From the NCBI RefSeq assembly GCF_001625305.1, contig NW_017802836.1, positions 79,865 through 143,864 of the forward strand: 64,000 nt of DNA, written 5' to 3'. Origin of the DNA: Branchiostoma belcheri (lineage: Eukaryota > Chordata > Leptocardii > Amphioxiformes > Branchiostomatidae). Position numbers and translations under genes: made by a program. Position 1 is the stretch's first letter. Each line of letters opens with the position of its first letter. Below are positions 28,323 to 39,664 of the stretch, in pieces. The notes beneath the pieces are model-generated. The model was not told the origin of the DNA. It searched no databases and was given only the letters and a program-made list of their open reading frames with translations.

Positions 28323-30858
28323 ATGGCGAACCTATTTCCTGAAATAGAGGTGTTCGCATCCGGAGATGGATATCATGAGAGAATATGGAGCCTCGATTGG
28401 ATAAAGAACACGCCATCGAAGTTTGCGAAAAACTTGAAAGTGTTGGACCTTACAGGTATTGGATTCAAAGCCGGAGTTTTAAAGAAGAAAATAATCAATG
28501 CGTTCAATGCAGTGACCGAAAAACTCGAAGCTGATGGTGTTGTTCACATTGGACTGGTGTCTTTTCATTTGCATTCCGATCGAAGTTCGCATGTACAGAC
28601 AGAGATTGACATGACGGAATGTCTGTTGGCATCAGAATGCATCGCTAAGATTCTCTCTCGGGTAACTGTTGATCATATTGTCTTTCAAAATTATGATTGC
28701 CTTCAGAAAATTTACGCAATATGTGCACAAGTCAATGATATGCACTTACAAAATCCCATTCATATTCACTTCCTATTAAGTGATAGGGGATACTCCGGGA
28801 GACGTTTCTGTGTTACAACCAATCAGCGCCGGCCCCTACAGCTCAAATTATTTCAAATTAAATCTTATTACCCGAAGGACCGAATTTACGACAGATTCGG
28901 TTTGAACCTACGCCTGAATACTAGAAAAATGGATGTTAGTGAACAACAATATGCCGTATACCCTTTCAACGAAGATCGTGTGGACACCTGTAACATGCTA
29001 TCAGTGCATATCATGATGCGCGAGTACATTGATCGTGAGAGGAGTGATATTTCTTTAGGGGCATCGCGAGACCTGTCGTTAGAAGACTTTCCAAACATAA
29101 AAGTCCATTATTACTTCGATTCTGCAAACACGTCTATTGTACACGTGTGCAGTAACCTGGGAATAGCATCTGAGCGTGAGTGGCCAATAGAGATGTCACG
29201 TTGTTATAATGCCACTCTAACTAGGGACGCAAGGTCCACTTGTTTTGACTCATGGAGAAATTCAAATAAAAATTCACATAGAATTTCTTTCTTTGGTGGA
29301 AAACAGTACCCTTACAGCATGCTAAAGCTATCGCTACAAAACATATTCCCCTCTCGCTGTGTCACAGTCGCTGTCCTGGATACAGGGATTCTCGCTTGCC
29401 ATAGGGAATTCGCTATTTATGGTAAGATTGCCGCTGTCAAGAACTTCGTGCCGAACGAAGCGAATGACCTCTTGTATGACTATAATGGTCACGGGACGGG
29501 TTGTGCAGGTATAGTGCTCCGGACAGCTCCTTTCGTACGTTTGGTGGTTTGTAAGGTGATCAGCAATCAAGGTCATGGTCAGTTAAAATGGGCGGCAGAT
29601 GCCATTGATTGGTTGTTGAATGACGAGTCCGGCCCCAAGAACTACTGTCCAGTTGACATTATTTCCATGTCTTTCGGAGGCGACATATTTGACATTGACT
29701 TAAAGCGGGCGGTTTCTGAAGCGATTGCCCAAGGCAAAGTGGTGGTCGCTGCCGCAAGTAACGACGGGAGAAGGCATGTGACAAATATCGCATTTCCCGC
29801 GAGATTTGGGGACGTGATCTGTGTGGGAAGCTGCAACGATTTGAGCCAGCCGTCTTCCTTCACCCCAACTGGACGCGAGGTCGACTTTCTCGCACCTGGG
29901 GAAGACATACCCTCTCCAGATGTAGGAGTGCCCAGGTCCGGAACATCACAGGCGACGCCAATAGTTGCTGGCATAGCAGCTATGGTGATCTCGTACGCAG
30001 ACACGACAGGTACGATAGTTTAGGCCTAGATCTATTGTTTTGTTAGACAAGATGTTTCTTTTCTAATTTTTTCAATGGTTTTACATTGCACAGCTCTGTG
30101 TGACCAATAATTGTTTATAGTTCCACGGTTCTTAACATAAGCAGCAGTACCGTAAACCTATTTAGTCTACAAAGGACCATAGTACAAGGTGGAACTGTAT
30201 ACTGTACATTCATGTCTATGGACTTTCCTATGCACTCCTTTTCTTCAGTAATTTCATTATATATAATGAATATGTCCCTCCAGGTGGCCAAACGATGAGA
30301 TCTACCGTCTGCCACACAACTGTCATGCGCGAGATTCTTCGCAAGATGGCGTCCATGCCTGGGCACCACGACGAACACATGGGGTGAGTTTAAAAAAAAA
30401 CATATTACACAGCATAAACTTGATATTTGCAACGTACTGTTCACATGTTGCAAAATAAAGTTTCAAACTCAGCCTTATCATCAAGGTTGTAACAAACCTG
30501 TAAATTGCAAAAGGAGCGAATTATGCTTTTTACAAAACAGTTCCGCAGGCAAATTGATGAATTTCAAGACCTGTCACACAGTAGCATCCACTACTTTTCG
30601 TTTGTGACTGAACCAACCTTTATCGATTTTCTTGATCTTGTTTGTCGTTAAACGCACAGGTACGGGAACCTGGACCCCTGGCGACTGTTCAAGTATGGAC
30701 CAGACCACTTCCGGCAGGTGGTGGAGGAGATCGTCGGGCCACTTCCTGTCAGCCAGCAGTTTGCCGCTTCGCAGTCAAACTCACCTGGTCACAAACGGGA
30801 GCGACAACGGAGGGCTAGCGACTCGGAAGTTGAACTGAGTAGAGGAAGCGAACGCTAG
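28323..30858 (+). CDS. Subtilisin-like S8 protease with novel N-terminal region, copy A
   Basis: Exons 28323-30009, 30284-30383 and 30660-30858 join in frame to 661 residues. The upstream GTG is ignored and ATG 28323 in ACAGTGATGG is taken as start. Residues about 1-340 match no family I can name; strand-like repeats (KVLDLTGIGF, VDHIVFQNYD, PIHIHFL) recur, and about 265-315 (VHVCSNLGIASEREWPIEM, later CFDSW) resembles a short death-fold helix pattern. The S8 domain spans about 340-560: Asp353 (VAVLDTGI), His390 (NGHGTGCAGI), oxyanion Asn480 (AAASNDGR) and Ser542 (SGTSQATP), so catalysis should be intact. No signal peptide, propeptide or membrane segment is seen, suggesting a cytosolic enzyme. 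The last two exons encode a conserved helix and YGNLDPWRLFKYGPDHFRQV, then a basic tail ending SRGSER. Function unknown. Confidence 0.9.
30530..30610. mobile_element. P1 hairpin MITE fragment in subtilase A intron 2
   Basis: Partial copy ending AGCATCCACTACTTTTCG. The matching fragment sits at the same place in the intron of A' (39335-39425), so it predates the A/A' duplication. Confidence 0.6.
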
Positions 30859-30961
30859 TAAAAGAATAGTCATGGAAAGCTTGGTCGACATTAAGAACTC
30901 AGAACTGTAAACCTCTCAGAACTGTAAACATCTCTGAACACTGATAGAAAACCAAGAGTAA

Positions 30962-31345
30962 GTAGCGTGCCTAATCCAGTGGGTAGTGACATTGCGTCTG
31001 GACCAAGAAGTCATGAGTCTGAGTAACCTTCTCAAGTTTAAGAAAGCCATAGTAAACAGTGTCACATGAAGCCTACCTCTAGGTTTTAAACTGTTAATAT
31101 TCATTTGTGCGTTCCTTTAAATGTTTGATGTTTGATGTCTTTTTAAACGTTTGCACTGTATCTTATGCACTATTTTCTATGTATATATGTAACGATGTGC
31201 CTGTATTCGATGTATTTGAGCCTTGGAAGACTAGCCCTGCAGGGCTAAAAGGTTTCGAAATAAATGAAATAAATGAAATGAATCTTAAGTTGTATATAAG
31301 TAACAATTCTTAGGGCGGGTTGTTAAGCCATGGTCCACTGATCTA
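30962..31345 (+). mobile_element. SINE split by a LINE-like 3' end
   Basis: 30962-31030 has AATCCAGTGGGTAGTGACAT, then CTGGACCAAGAAGTCATG. 31310-31345 has CTTAGGGCGGGTTGTTAAGC, then CATGGTCCACTGATC. The two parts are contiguous in the copy at 44170-44310. The intervening 31035-31305 ends in an ATAAATGAAATAAATGAA tail typical of LINE 3' ends. Confidence 0.6.
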
Positions 31346-32007
31346 ACTGTCATAGGTATGTTCGTCTTTACTATTAAAACACTGCTAGTCGTGTACCTGG
31401 GCTTTACCAGCCAGGAGTTCACCCTACCATGACCAAACAAACGCGCTGTTTGCTCAGCTCAAATACCACGCCATGATAACATGGCAACTGCACGCAAAGT
31501 GTTACGTAAGTGAACTTTGAAACGAATCCCTGATTGGCCAATTCTGAGGTTAAGAGTTCATTTATATCATGTGATGCTCATATCTGAAGTTAAAATCTGC
31601 TTGCGACAGTCCTGTGACCATATTCGTGCATATGTATAGCCCAATACAGTCGACTCGATCAGATTTTTCAGTATTATGTGAGTAGGGTTATGTTGCCCTA
31701 GAGTCGTATGACGTCAAACGTTAAGTTTCAAGAACAAGATCCGTCTAGCTGTTAAGTGGTGCACAAAATAAGCAGGAGTCCAGATCAAGGGGTTTTAAGG
31801 TAAGGAAGTAGATACATACACGTAATATCCAACCGTTCAAAGTTCACTGTCTTACGCCTGCATTACAAGCTTTTACTATCATGAAAAGTACAGTGGCCGC
31901 GCAGGTGTTTGTTGTAATAGTGATGCTGTTGTTGGGTTTCGTTCGTTTGAAAATCACGAATTGTCAATTCTTAAATCAGACATTTCAGCTGCAATTTCTG
32001 GTTTCAG
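31346..32007. other. Spacer upstream of subtilase B
   Basis: Includes regulatory module M1 (31405-31570). A candidate non-coding first exon ends at 31799 (TTTTAAG|GTAAGG), and an acceptor GTTTCAG lies before 32008. This segment does not resemble the first exons of A, A' and B'. No other coding sequence recognised. Confidence 0.5.
31405..31570 (+). promoter_or_regulatory. Repeated upstream module M1 (subtilase B)
   Basis: A module of about 160 bp containing AACTGCACGCAA, GTTACGTAAGTG, TTTGAAACGAATCCCTGATT and GGCCAATTCTGAGGT. TTACGTAA is a palindromic bZIP-type site and ATTGG is an inverted CCAAT. Copies lie at 35681, 36181 and 40003, each upstream of a subtilase gene. Confidence 0.5.
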
Positions 32008-32155
32008 CCACCCCACAACGCCGGATCTGACAACAGACTAACATCACGGCTTGCATTGCGAGGTCAGGGTTCACTAGCATCTAATTAACTGAGTTGAACC
32101 GAGCACAAGTCGCCCCTGTTGTCTGCAGAAGCTTGATGCCTGCAAATCTACCGTG

Positions 32156-34338
32156 ATGGCGAGCCTATTTCATGAAATAGAGGTCTTCACGACCAACAAG
32201 TCTAACATATGGAGCATCGATTGGCTAAAGGACACACCATTGAAGTTTGCGAAACACATGAAAGTGTTGGACCTTACTGGTATTGGATTTACAGATAATT
32301 CCCACATTCAACTACTTGACGAGAATAAGTTTGTCAATACCACTAACGCAGTGATCGACAAACTCGAAGCTGATAGTGTCGTTCACATACAACTGGTATC
32401 GCTTCGTTTGCCTGAATATCCGTACAGTGTGAAAGAACAAAAGCAAAAGGAAAGGCCACAAGGTCTGTTGGTAGCAGAATGTATCGGAAAGATTCTCTCC
32501 AGAGTAACTGTTGATCACATTTACTTTCAAACTGGAGCCTGCCTGGAACAAGTCTACATGATTTGTGCCCAAATCAATGACATGCACGTACAAAACCCCA
32601 TTCACGTTCACTGCCCTTATAGGGAGTCTGCAAGGCGCTACTGTACAACCAATCCATGCCGGCCCCTACAAGTTAGACTTTATCATTTGACAGAGTATTC
32701 AAATCGATCGAAGCGTTCAGGTCCAGATGACGAATTCTGCTTGAATGTACGCCTTAATCTTAATCCTAGAAAAACGAGTGTTGACGACTCGAGTGTTGAC
32801 GACTCGAGTGTTGACGACTCGAGTGTTGACGACTCGAGTGTTGACGACTCGAGTGTTGACGACGGGCATACCGAACACCCATCTGACGAAGATCATGTTG
32901 ATACCTGTAAGATGATAACAGTGCACATCTCTATGCACACGTTCATTGACCCTACAGGAAGATCCGCCTTTGGGTTAGAATTAAGAACATCGCAAGGCCT
33001 GTCGTTAGAAGACTTTCCAAATATTGACGTCATCCCTCATTACGGCGAGAATAACACTATGAATCGTATACATCGTCAATGGGGGGAAGTTATAATTACC
33101 CCTGTGACAGTAGAAATGTGCAATGAGCTTGGAGTAACATCTGTGCTTGAGTGGCCAATACAGGTGTCCTTGACGTATGATGACACCATAGCTAGGGACG
33201 CAAAGTCCGCTTGTTTTGACTCAAGAGAAGGTGGCTATAGCCATCCTTTGACGCGGAACGATGACGCAGACTCTTTATCTGAGTCGCTAGAGAAGATATC
33301 CCCTCCTCGCTGTGTCACAGTCGCTGTCCTGGACACAGGGATTCTCGCTTGCCGTAGTGAATTCCTTGGTAAGATCGCCGCTATCAAGAATTTCGTGCCG
33401 AACGAAGCGAATGACCTCTGTTATGACTATAATGGTCACGGAACGGGTTGTGCAGGTATCGTGCTTCAGACCGCTCCTTTTATACGGTTGGTGATCTGTA
33501 AGGTGATGAGTAGTCAAGGATGCGGTCAACCGAAATGGGCGGCAGATGCCATTGATTGGTTGTTGAATGACGAGTCCGGCCCCAAGAACTACTGTCCAGT
33601 TGACATTATTTCCATGTCGTTTGGCTGGAGCTCCTTTGATTCCAACTTGAGACGGGCAGTTTCCGACGCGATTGTCCAAGGTAAAGTGGTGGTTGCTGCC
33701 GCAAGTAACGACGGGAGAAAGAAACTCACGAACATCGCCTTTCCCGCTCGTTTTGGGGACGTGATCTGTGTGGGAAGCTGCAACAATTTGGGTCAGCCGT
33801 CTTCCTTCACCCCGACTGGACGTGAGGTCGACTTCCTTGCACCTGGGGAAAACATACAAACCCTAGGTTCTGACGGCTTTGACCACTTCAAAAACATGTC
33901 CGGAACATCAGAGGCAACACCAGCAGTTGCCGGCATCGCAGCCATGGTGATTTCCTACGCTGAAGCTACAGGTATTACTAGATTTAGTTTCTCTTTATAT
34001 GATTTTACAGATATTACTTACTTTTAAAGTTGTTGAAATGAAGTGTGATCCAAATATAAGCTCTTCGATTTTCGTCGCAAACTAGGTGACGAAAAGCTTA
34101 GTTATTAGCTCGAAACGGTTGTAAATTGATATCTTACAATGTTGAAATACATCAGTCAATGGAAATTATCCCTCCAGGTGGACAAGAGATGCGTTCTGCC
34201 GTCTGCCACACAGCTGTCATGCGAGAGGTTCTTCGCAAGATGGCGTCTATGCCTGGTCACCACGACGAGCACATGGGGTAAGTATATATATATATATATA
34301 TATATATATANNNNNNNNNNNNNNNNNNNNATGTCTGT

Positions 34339-34383
<45 letters not shown>

Positions 34384-34759
34384 TCAAGTTATTCCTTTGT
34401 ACCTAACCCAGCGGGTATGTTTGTACAATAAAGGTCTTCATTCTTCATTCATCAATGCAGTTTATAGTGTCTAAGATGCATATCCTTACTGTTCTTTAAA
34501 GCAACAGCTAATTCTAAATTTTATCAAATATAAACTCTCTCTTCTCCCATGCATGTTGTTTTTGAGAGAAGAGCTCAAACTAAACTTTGCTCTTGTTTGT
34601 CGTTAAACGCACAGGTACGGAAACCTTGACCCTTGGCGACTGTTCAAGTACGGACCAGACCACTTCCGGCAGGTGGTGGAGGAGATCGTCGGGCCACTTC
34701 CTGTTCTCCAGCCCGAAAGCCGAGATGCTGAGACGCAGACACACGAGTTAAGCTGTTAA
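32156..34759 (+). CDS. Subtilisin-like S8 protease, copy B
   Basis: Exons 32156-33971, 34178-34277 and 34615-34759 join in frame to 686 residues. Same layout as copy A, but a distinct type: the N-terminal part reads HIQLLDENKF, PYRESARRYCTTNPCRPLQ and IDPTGRSAFGLELRTSQGL, and the C-terminal tail is shorter (THELSC). Triad Asp393, His428, Ser585 (MSGTSEATPAVAG), with AAASNDGRKK for the oxyanion loop. A run of six 5-residue SVDDS-type units at about 207-236 comes from a 15-bp minisatellite and is nearly absent from B'. No signal peptide. The helix-rich stretch VEMCNELGVTSVLEWPIQV is the death-fold-like region. Intron 2 contains an AT repeat and the assembly gap. Function unknown. Confidence 0.9.
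32776..32864 (+). repeat. Coding 15-bp minisatellite in subtilase B
   Basis: Six units of GAGTGTTGACGACTC, the last variant, translating as repeated SVDDS. Copy B' has only a single related unit (ADDSG). The length is a multiple of three, so frame is kept. Confidence 0.9.
34285..34379. repeat. AT repeat with assembly gap
   Basis: TA dinucleotide repeats on both sides of 20 N bases (34311-34330), within intron 2 of subtilase B. The true repeat length is unknown. Confidence 0.95.
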
Positions 34760-35516
34760 ATTTAACAGGCAGGGCAAGAAACTCGTGAGCAAAGACACTA
34801 AAATAACGTATATTGATGATGTAGCTATGGAAGCTCAAGTAGTGAGATTAGGAGAACGCTTAGTTTTGGCTAGTTTGGATTTAAATCTATCAATCATCAA
34901 ATGACAAAGCCATAAAATGATCGTAAGAACCATCTGTCTTTTAACACAGGCAGCAGATGTTGTCATTAAGCGTACTTTACTCCTTTAATCCCCAAGCAGA
35001 TCATATGGTGGCAAGGCAATATCCACTGGCCAGAGGAGTGTGGTGGCTAATAGATACTCCTCTGACCAATGGATACTGTCTTGCCACCGTATGATCTGCT
35101 TGGGGGTTAGACTACTTAGACAACTCATCCAGTTGCTTGATTTATGTTTTATCATGTAACGGTTTACATGGATGTCTTACCTTTATTAATGCATTGAAAT
35201 ACTTAAACCAAGATATGTTTTGCATTTAAGGAGCAAAACATTTCAACAGTATGATCATGAAAGATGGCCGTTCTCAATATTTGTCATTTTATGCCAATTT
35301 TTGTATTCCTAGCCTTTATAGCTGTGTATGTGTGCCATTAAACTAAAGCATTGACCTATGAAATGTCTGAATCGCTTAATTGAGTGCTCCGATACAAATC
35401 CTATATGTTACTCGTGGATAACACAATGCCTTTATTTTGTTAAACAGATCCTTGATTATCATAGGCTGGACTTTGTTCAATAACAACGCTCACTGCGTCA
35501 CATCTCCACGAGACTA
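34760..35516. other. Subtilase B 3' flank
   Basis: No gene recognised. Holds the hairpin at 34990-35106. Confidence 0.6.
34990..35106. mobile_element. Hairpin element downstream of subtilase B
   Basis: CCCCAAGCAGATCATATGGT, then GGCAAGGCAATATCCA, is mirrored by TGGATACTGTCTTGCCACC, then GTATGATCTGCTTGGGG. MITE-like. Confidence 0.8.
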
Positions 35517-36340
35517 TTGATATCATGATTGTCTACATTTACAGTTACTTTGAATGTCCCAGTTATGACTAATGACAAAAAGGCATATTTCTATATCATC
35601 CATTTGGCAGGTCCGTAGTTTGAAAATTCTAATTATCATCGATATGGGTGTTTTGGCTAAACATTGCAAGTCGCATACCTATTGTTTACGAGCCAGGGGT
35701 CTGCCCTACAATCGACCAAACAAACACGTTGTTTGCTCAACACAAATACCACGCCATGATGACATGGTAACTGCACGCAAGGTGTTACGTAAGTGCACTT
35801 TGAAACGAATCCCTGATTGGCCCAATCTGAGGTGAAGAGTTCATTTGTATCATGAGTTGAATCTGCGTGAGAGGGTCCTGTCGTCTCATTCCTGCATAAG
35901 TATAGCCCAATGGTTGACATCGACAATTGACTACTACAGACCATTGAACGTCTTACAAGAGTAGGTGAGTCAGGTCATGCTTCCCTATAGTCGTATGAAG
36001 TCAAGGATAGGAAAGGATATCATGATTGTTTACATTTACATTTACTTCGAATGTCACAATTATGACTAATAATAAAAAAGACATGTTTCTATATCATCCG
36101 TTTGGCAGATCCGTAGTTTAAAAAATTCAAGGTGTCATCGACATGGTTGTTTTCACTAAACATTGCTAGACGCGTAAAAAGTGTTTACGAGCTCGGAGTT
36201 CGCCCTACCATGACCACGCAAACCCGCTGTTTGCTCAATATCAACGCCAAACCATGATAAAATGATAACTGCATGCAAGGTGTTACGTCAGTGTACTTTG
36301 AAACGAATCCCTGATTGGCCAATTCTGAGGTGGCGTGAGT
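35517..36340 (+). repeat. Tandem duplication upstream of A' with modules M2 and M3
   Basis: Two copies, about 35517-35850 and 36010-36340. Both begin GATATCATGATTGT and contain TTTCTATATCATCC, TCCGTAGTTT and the TTACGT / inverted CCAAT module (M2 about 35681-35850, M3 about 36181-36335). In M3 the site reads TTACGTCAG instead of TTACGTAAG. Only subtilase A' has two modules. Confidence 0.7.
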
Positions 36341-36483
36341 GAGACGTTTTTTTTTCAAGAGTCGCCACCATTTAGATTGCACACCAAAGAGTTCGAAAAC
36401 ACTTGAATGTGCTCTGCAGTAAAGACTGTTAGATTAACATTTTGTCCGGCCTTTCAAGCATCCCCAAGACCACCAGTATAAAG
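36340..36483 (+). promoter_or_regulatory. Promoter and non-coding first exon of subtilase A'
   Basis: Conserved first-exon block ending CTTTCAAGCATCCCCAAGAC, CACCAGTATAAAG, then donor GTAAGC at 36484. Acceptor TGCTTTCAG precedes 37040, 36 nt before the ATG. Confidence 0.6.
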
Positions 36484-37075
36484 GTAAGCCTACCAGGCAA
36501 CTTATCCCGGGCGTTGTTTACATTTACTACGTTGTAACTCTATTTGCAGACGATGAATAGTTGGCTTTTTGTACAATATATCGTACATGTGATACCTGTA
36601 GTGACCTAGCAAAAAAAGACGAAAAACAGAATTAAGGTGGGAGAGGGTGCACTAAATTCAGGAGAGCCCGCTAAGTATGATTAGCCTCCCTGGTGCAATG
36701 CACTACATTTTGCCAAATTCGTGATCAGGTCTGTACTATATATATTTGGTCAAGGATGTTAGGCACAGCTTACAAGTATACAGCATCATTAGGAGCAAGA
36801 CTACGTTTCGCATCATGACGAGGATATTGTTGTACATTGTAGTGATGATAAATATGTGACATGTATGCACAAGCTTCAATTGCAATAAATCAAGTTGCTA
36901 AACTAAATGGACATGAGTTTGATGCATTTCTGTTGGAGTTCAATGGGGAATCATTTCTTAAGTCAATTCAATATCATTTCTTGGTCAAATTGTCAAAATA
37001 TATACCTGCAACAACTTCAGCTGTAATTTCTGCTTTCAGACACCCACCAAACGCTGTCACTGAAAATCTACACTG

Positions 37076-39664
37076 ATGGCGAGGTTATTTCCGGAAATAG
37101 AGGTATTTACCACCGGAAATGAAAGCATATGGAGCCTCGATTGGATAAAGAACACACCATTGAAGTTTGCGAAACACATGAAAGTGTTGGACCTTACAGG
37201 TATTGGATTTAAAAATACCCGACAATTTTACAAGAATGTGTTTGTCAAGACCACTAACGCAGTGATTGACAAACTTGAAGCTGATGGTGTCGTTCACATT
37301 GGTCTGATGTCTCTTCTTCTGTACTCCGATCAAAGTTCGAATGTACAAAGAGAGACTTACATGACTGGGTGTTTGTTGGCAGCAGAATGCATCGCAAGGA
37401 TTCTCGCTCGAGTTACTGTTGATCATATTGTCTTCCAAAATTATGATTGCCTTCAGCAAATTTACGCAATATGTGCACAAATCAATGTTTTGCGCGTACA
37501 AAATCCCATCCACATTCACTTCTTAAATGGTACGACATATTTCGTTGCTACAACCGATCCATGCCGGCCCCTGCAGCTCAAATTTTGTCCAACTGAATCG
37601 TATAACCGAATTTACGACAGGTTCTGTTTGAACCTACACCTAAATCCTAAAAAGATGAATGTTACTACTGTTAGTGAACAAGAATGGTTTCCACCTGCCG
37701 TATACCGACCTTCTAACGAAGATCATGCTGATACTTGTAACATGTTATCGGTGCATATCATGATGAACCTTGATCGTCATAAGAGCAACATTTCCTTGGG
37801 GGCATCGCGAGACCTGTCGTTAGAAGACTTTCCAAACATTAAAGTCACCTGTTACTTTGATTCTCTATACATTCATATAGTAAAGCTGTGCAGTAACCTG
37901 GAAATAGCATCTGAGCTTGAGTGGCCAATACAGATGACATATCGGCATAGTGCCACTATAACTAAGGACGCAAAGTCCGCTTGTTTTGACTCATGGACAA
38001 ATCGGAATCCAAATATATATTCTCCCTTTGGTAGTGAACGGAACCCTCACAACCTGTTGAATTTATCTGAGTCACTACAGAAGATTTCACCTTCCCGCTG
38101 TGTCACAGTTGCTATCCTGGATACAGGGATTCTCTGTTGCCATGAGGAATTCCATGGAAAGATTGCCGCTATCAAGAACTTCGTGCCGAACGAAGCGAAT
38201 GACCTCTGCTATGACTATAATGGTCACGGGACGAACTGTGCTTTTATTGTGCTCCAGACCGCTCCATTCGTACGTTTGGTGATCTGTAAGGTGATCAGCA
38301 GTCAAGGTCACGGTCAGCTAAAATGGGCGGCAGACGCCGTCGATTGGTTGTTGAAAGACGAGTCCGGCCCCAAGAACTACTGCCCAGTTGACATTATTTC
38401 CATGTCTTTCGGAGGCAGCATATTTGACATTGACTTAAAACGGGCGGTTTCTGAAGCAATCTCTCAAGGCAAAGTGGTGGTTGCTGCCGCAAGTAACGAT
38501 GGGAGAAAGAAACTCACGAACATCGCCTTTCCCGCGAGATTTGGGGACGTGATCTGTGTGGGAAGCTGTAACGATTTGGGCCAGCCGTCTTCCTTCACGC
38601 CAACCGGACGTGAGATCGACTTTCTCGCACACGGAGAAGACATATATATACGTTCTCTCAGTTCAATGCCCAGATCCGGAACATCAGAAGCGACGCCACT
38701 AGTTGCTGGCATCACAGCCATGGCAATTTCGTACGCAGAAACCACAGGTACGACAGTTTAGCTCTGAATGATATTTTTTATATTGCCCAGTTACAAAGGC
38801 ATATGGGGGATACTCAACAATTGCATGATACATATAGCTTCTTGTATGTAGCCTGGAGTCCAACCTTGTAAATTTAGTCCGCTCCCCAAGCTAATGGGCA
38901 GCGGACTGGACTCCAGGCTAACTTGTATAGTAGTTTTGAAAGCTTGCATGTGTATTTACCAAAGACTGCCGTACAAAATGTAATTGTATATTGATATCTA
39001 GGGACTTTCTTATGTACTGTCTTTTTATGCACTTTCATTATATACAACGATTGTGTCCCTCCAGGTGGCCAAACGATGAGATCTACCGTCTGCCACACAA
39101 CTGTCATGCGCGAAATTCTTCGCAAGATGGCGTCCATGCCTGGTCACCACGACGAGCACATGGGGTGAGTTTGAAAACATAAACTAGTGTAACTGTTTGT
39201 TAACTGCACAGCATAAGCTTTAAACGTATTGTCATTTGAAATTTTGCAAAATATAGTTTCAAGCTCCATCTCATCAGGCTTGTAACAGCCATGTAAATTG
39301 GAAAAGTAGTGAATTGTGTGCTTTTTTTTTACACAAGAAAACAATTACTTAAGCAAATGGATAAGTTTCAAAAACTGTCAGACGTTTTAAGTAGCATCCA
39401 CTACTTTTCGTCTGTGACTGAACCAACCTTTTTCGACATTTTCTTGTTTGCCAATAAACGCACAGGTACGGGAACCTGGACCCTTGGCGACTGTTCAAGT
39501 ACGGACCAGACCACTTCCGGCAGGTGGTGGAGGAAATCGTCGGACCACTTCCGGTCAGTCAGCAGTTTGCCGCGGCGCAGCCGCACCCACCTGGTAACAA
39601 ACGGGAGCGACAACGGAGAGCTAGCGACTCAGAAGTTGAACTGCATAGAGGAAGTGAACGCTAG
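37076..39664 (+). CDS. Subtilisin-like S8 protease, copy A'
   Basis: Exons 37076-38747, 39065-39164 and 39466-39664 join in frame to 656 residues, starting MARLFPEIEV. It is type A throughout, including the long basic tail with KRERQRRASDSEVEL and HRGSER. Triad Asp349 (VAILDTGI), His384 and Ser537 (SGTSEATPLVAG). The His-loop reads NGHGTNCAFI where the other three copies have NGHGTGCAGI, a local divergence that might alter activity. The segment after AAASNDGR is KKLTN as in B, not RHVTN as in A. No signal peptide. Confidence 0.9.
38849..38922. repeat. Short hairpin in A' intron 1
   Basis: AGCCTGGAGTCC and GGACTCCAGGCT are separated by about 50 nt, with inner pairing around GTCCGCT and AGCGGAC. 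Confidence 0.75.
39335..39425. mobile_element. P1 hairpin MITE fragment in A' intron 2
   Basis: CAATTACTTAAGCAAATGGA, GTCAGACGTTTTAAGTAGCA and TCCACTACTTTTCG; counterpart of 30530-30610 in copy A. Confidence 0.65.

Noticed and set aside
30284-30858. The two small exons after subtilase A considered as 3' exons of ACE
   Set aside because: ACE already ends in frame at 26666, and the same two exons follow each of the four subtilase exons in matching phase.
36861-37076. Possible upstream coding extension of subtilase A' (71-residue frame)
   Set aside because: It ends just before the A' ATG, spans the 5' UTR acceptor, and has no counterpart frame in the other copies.
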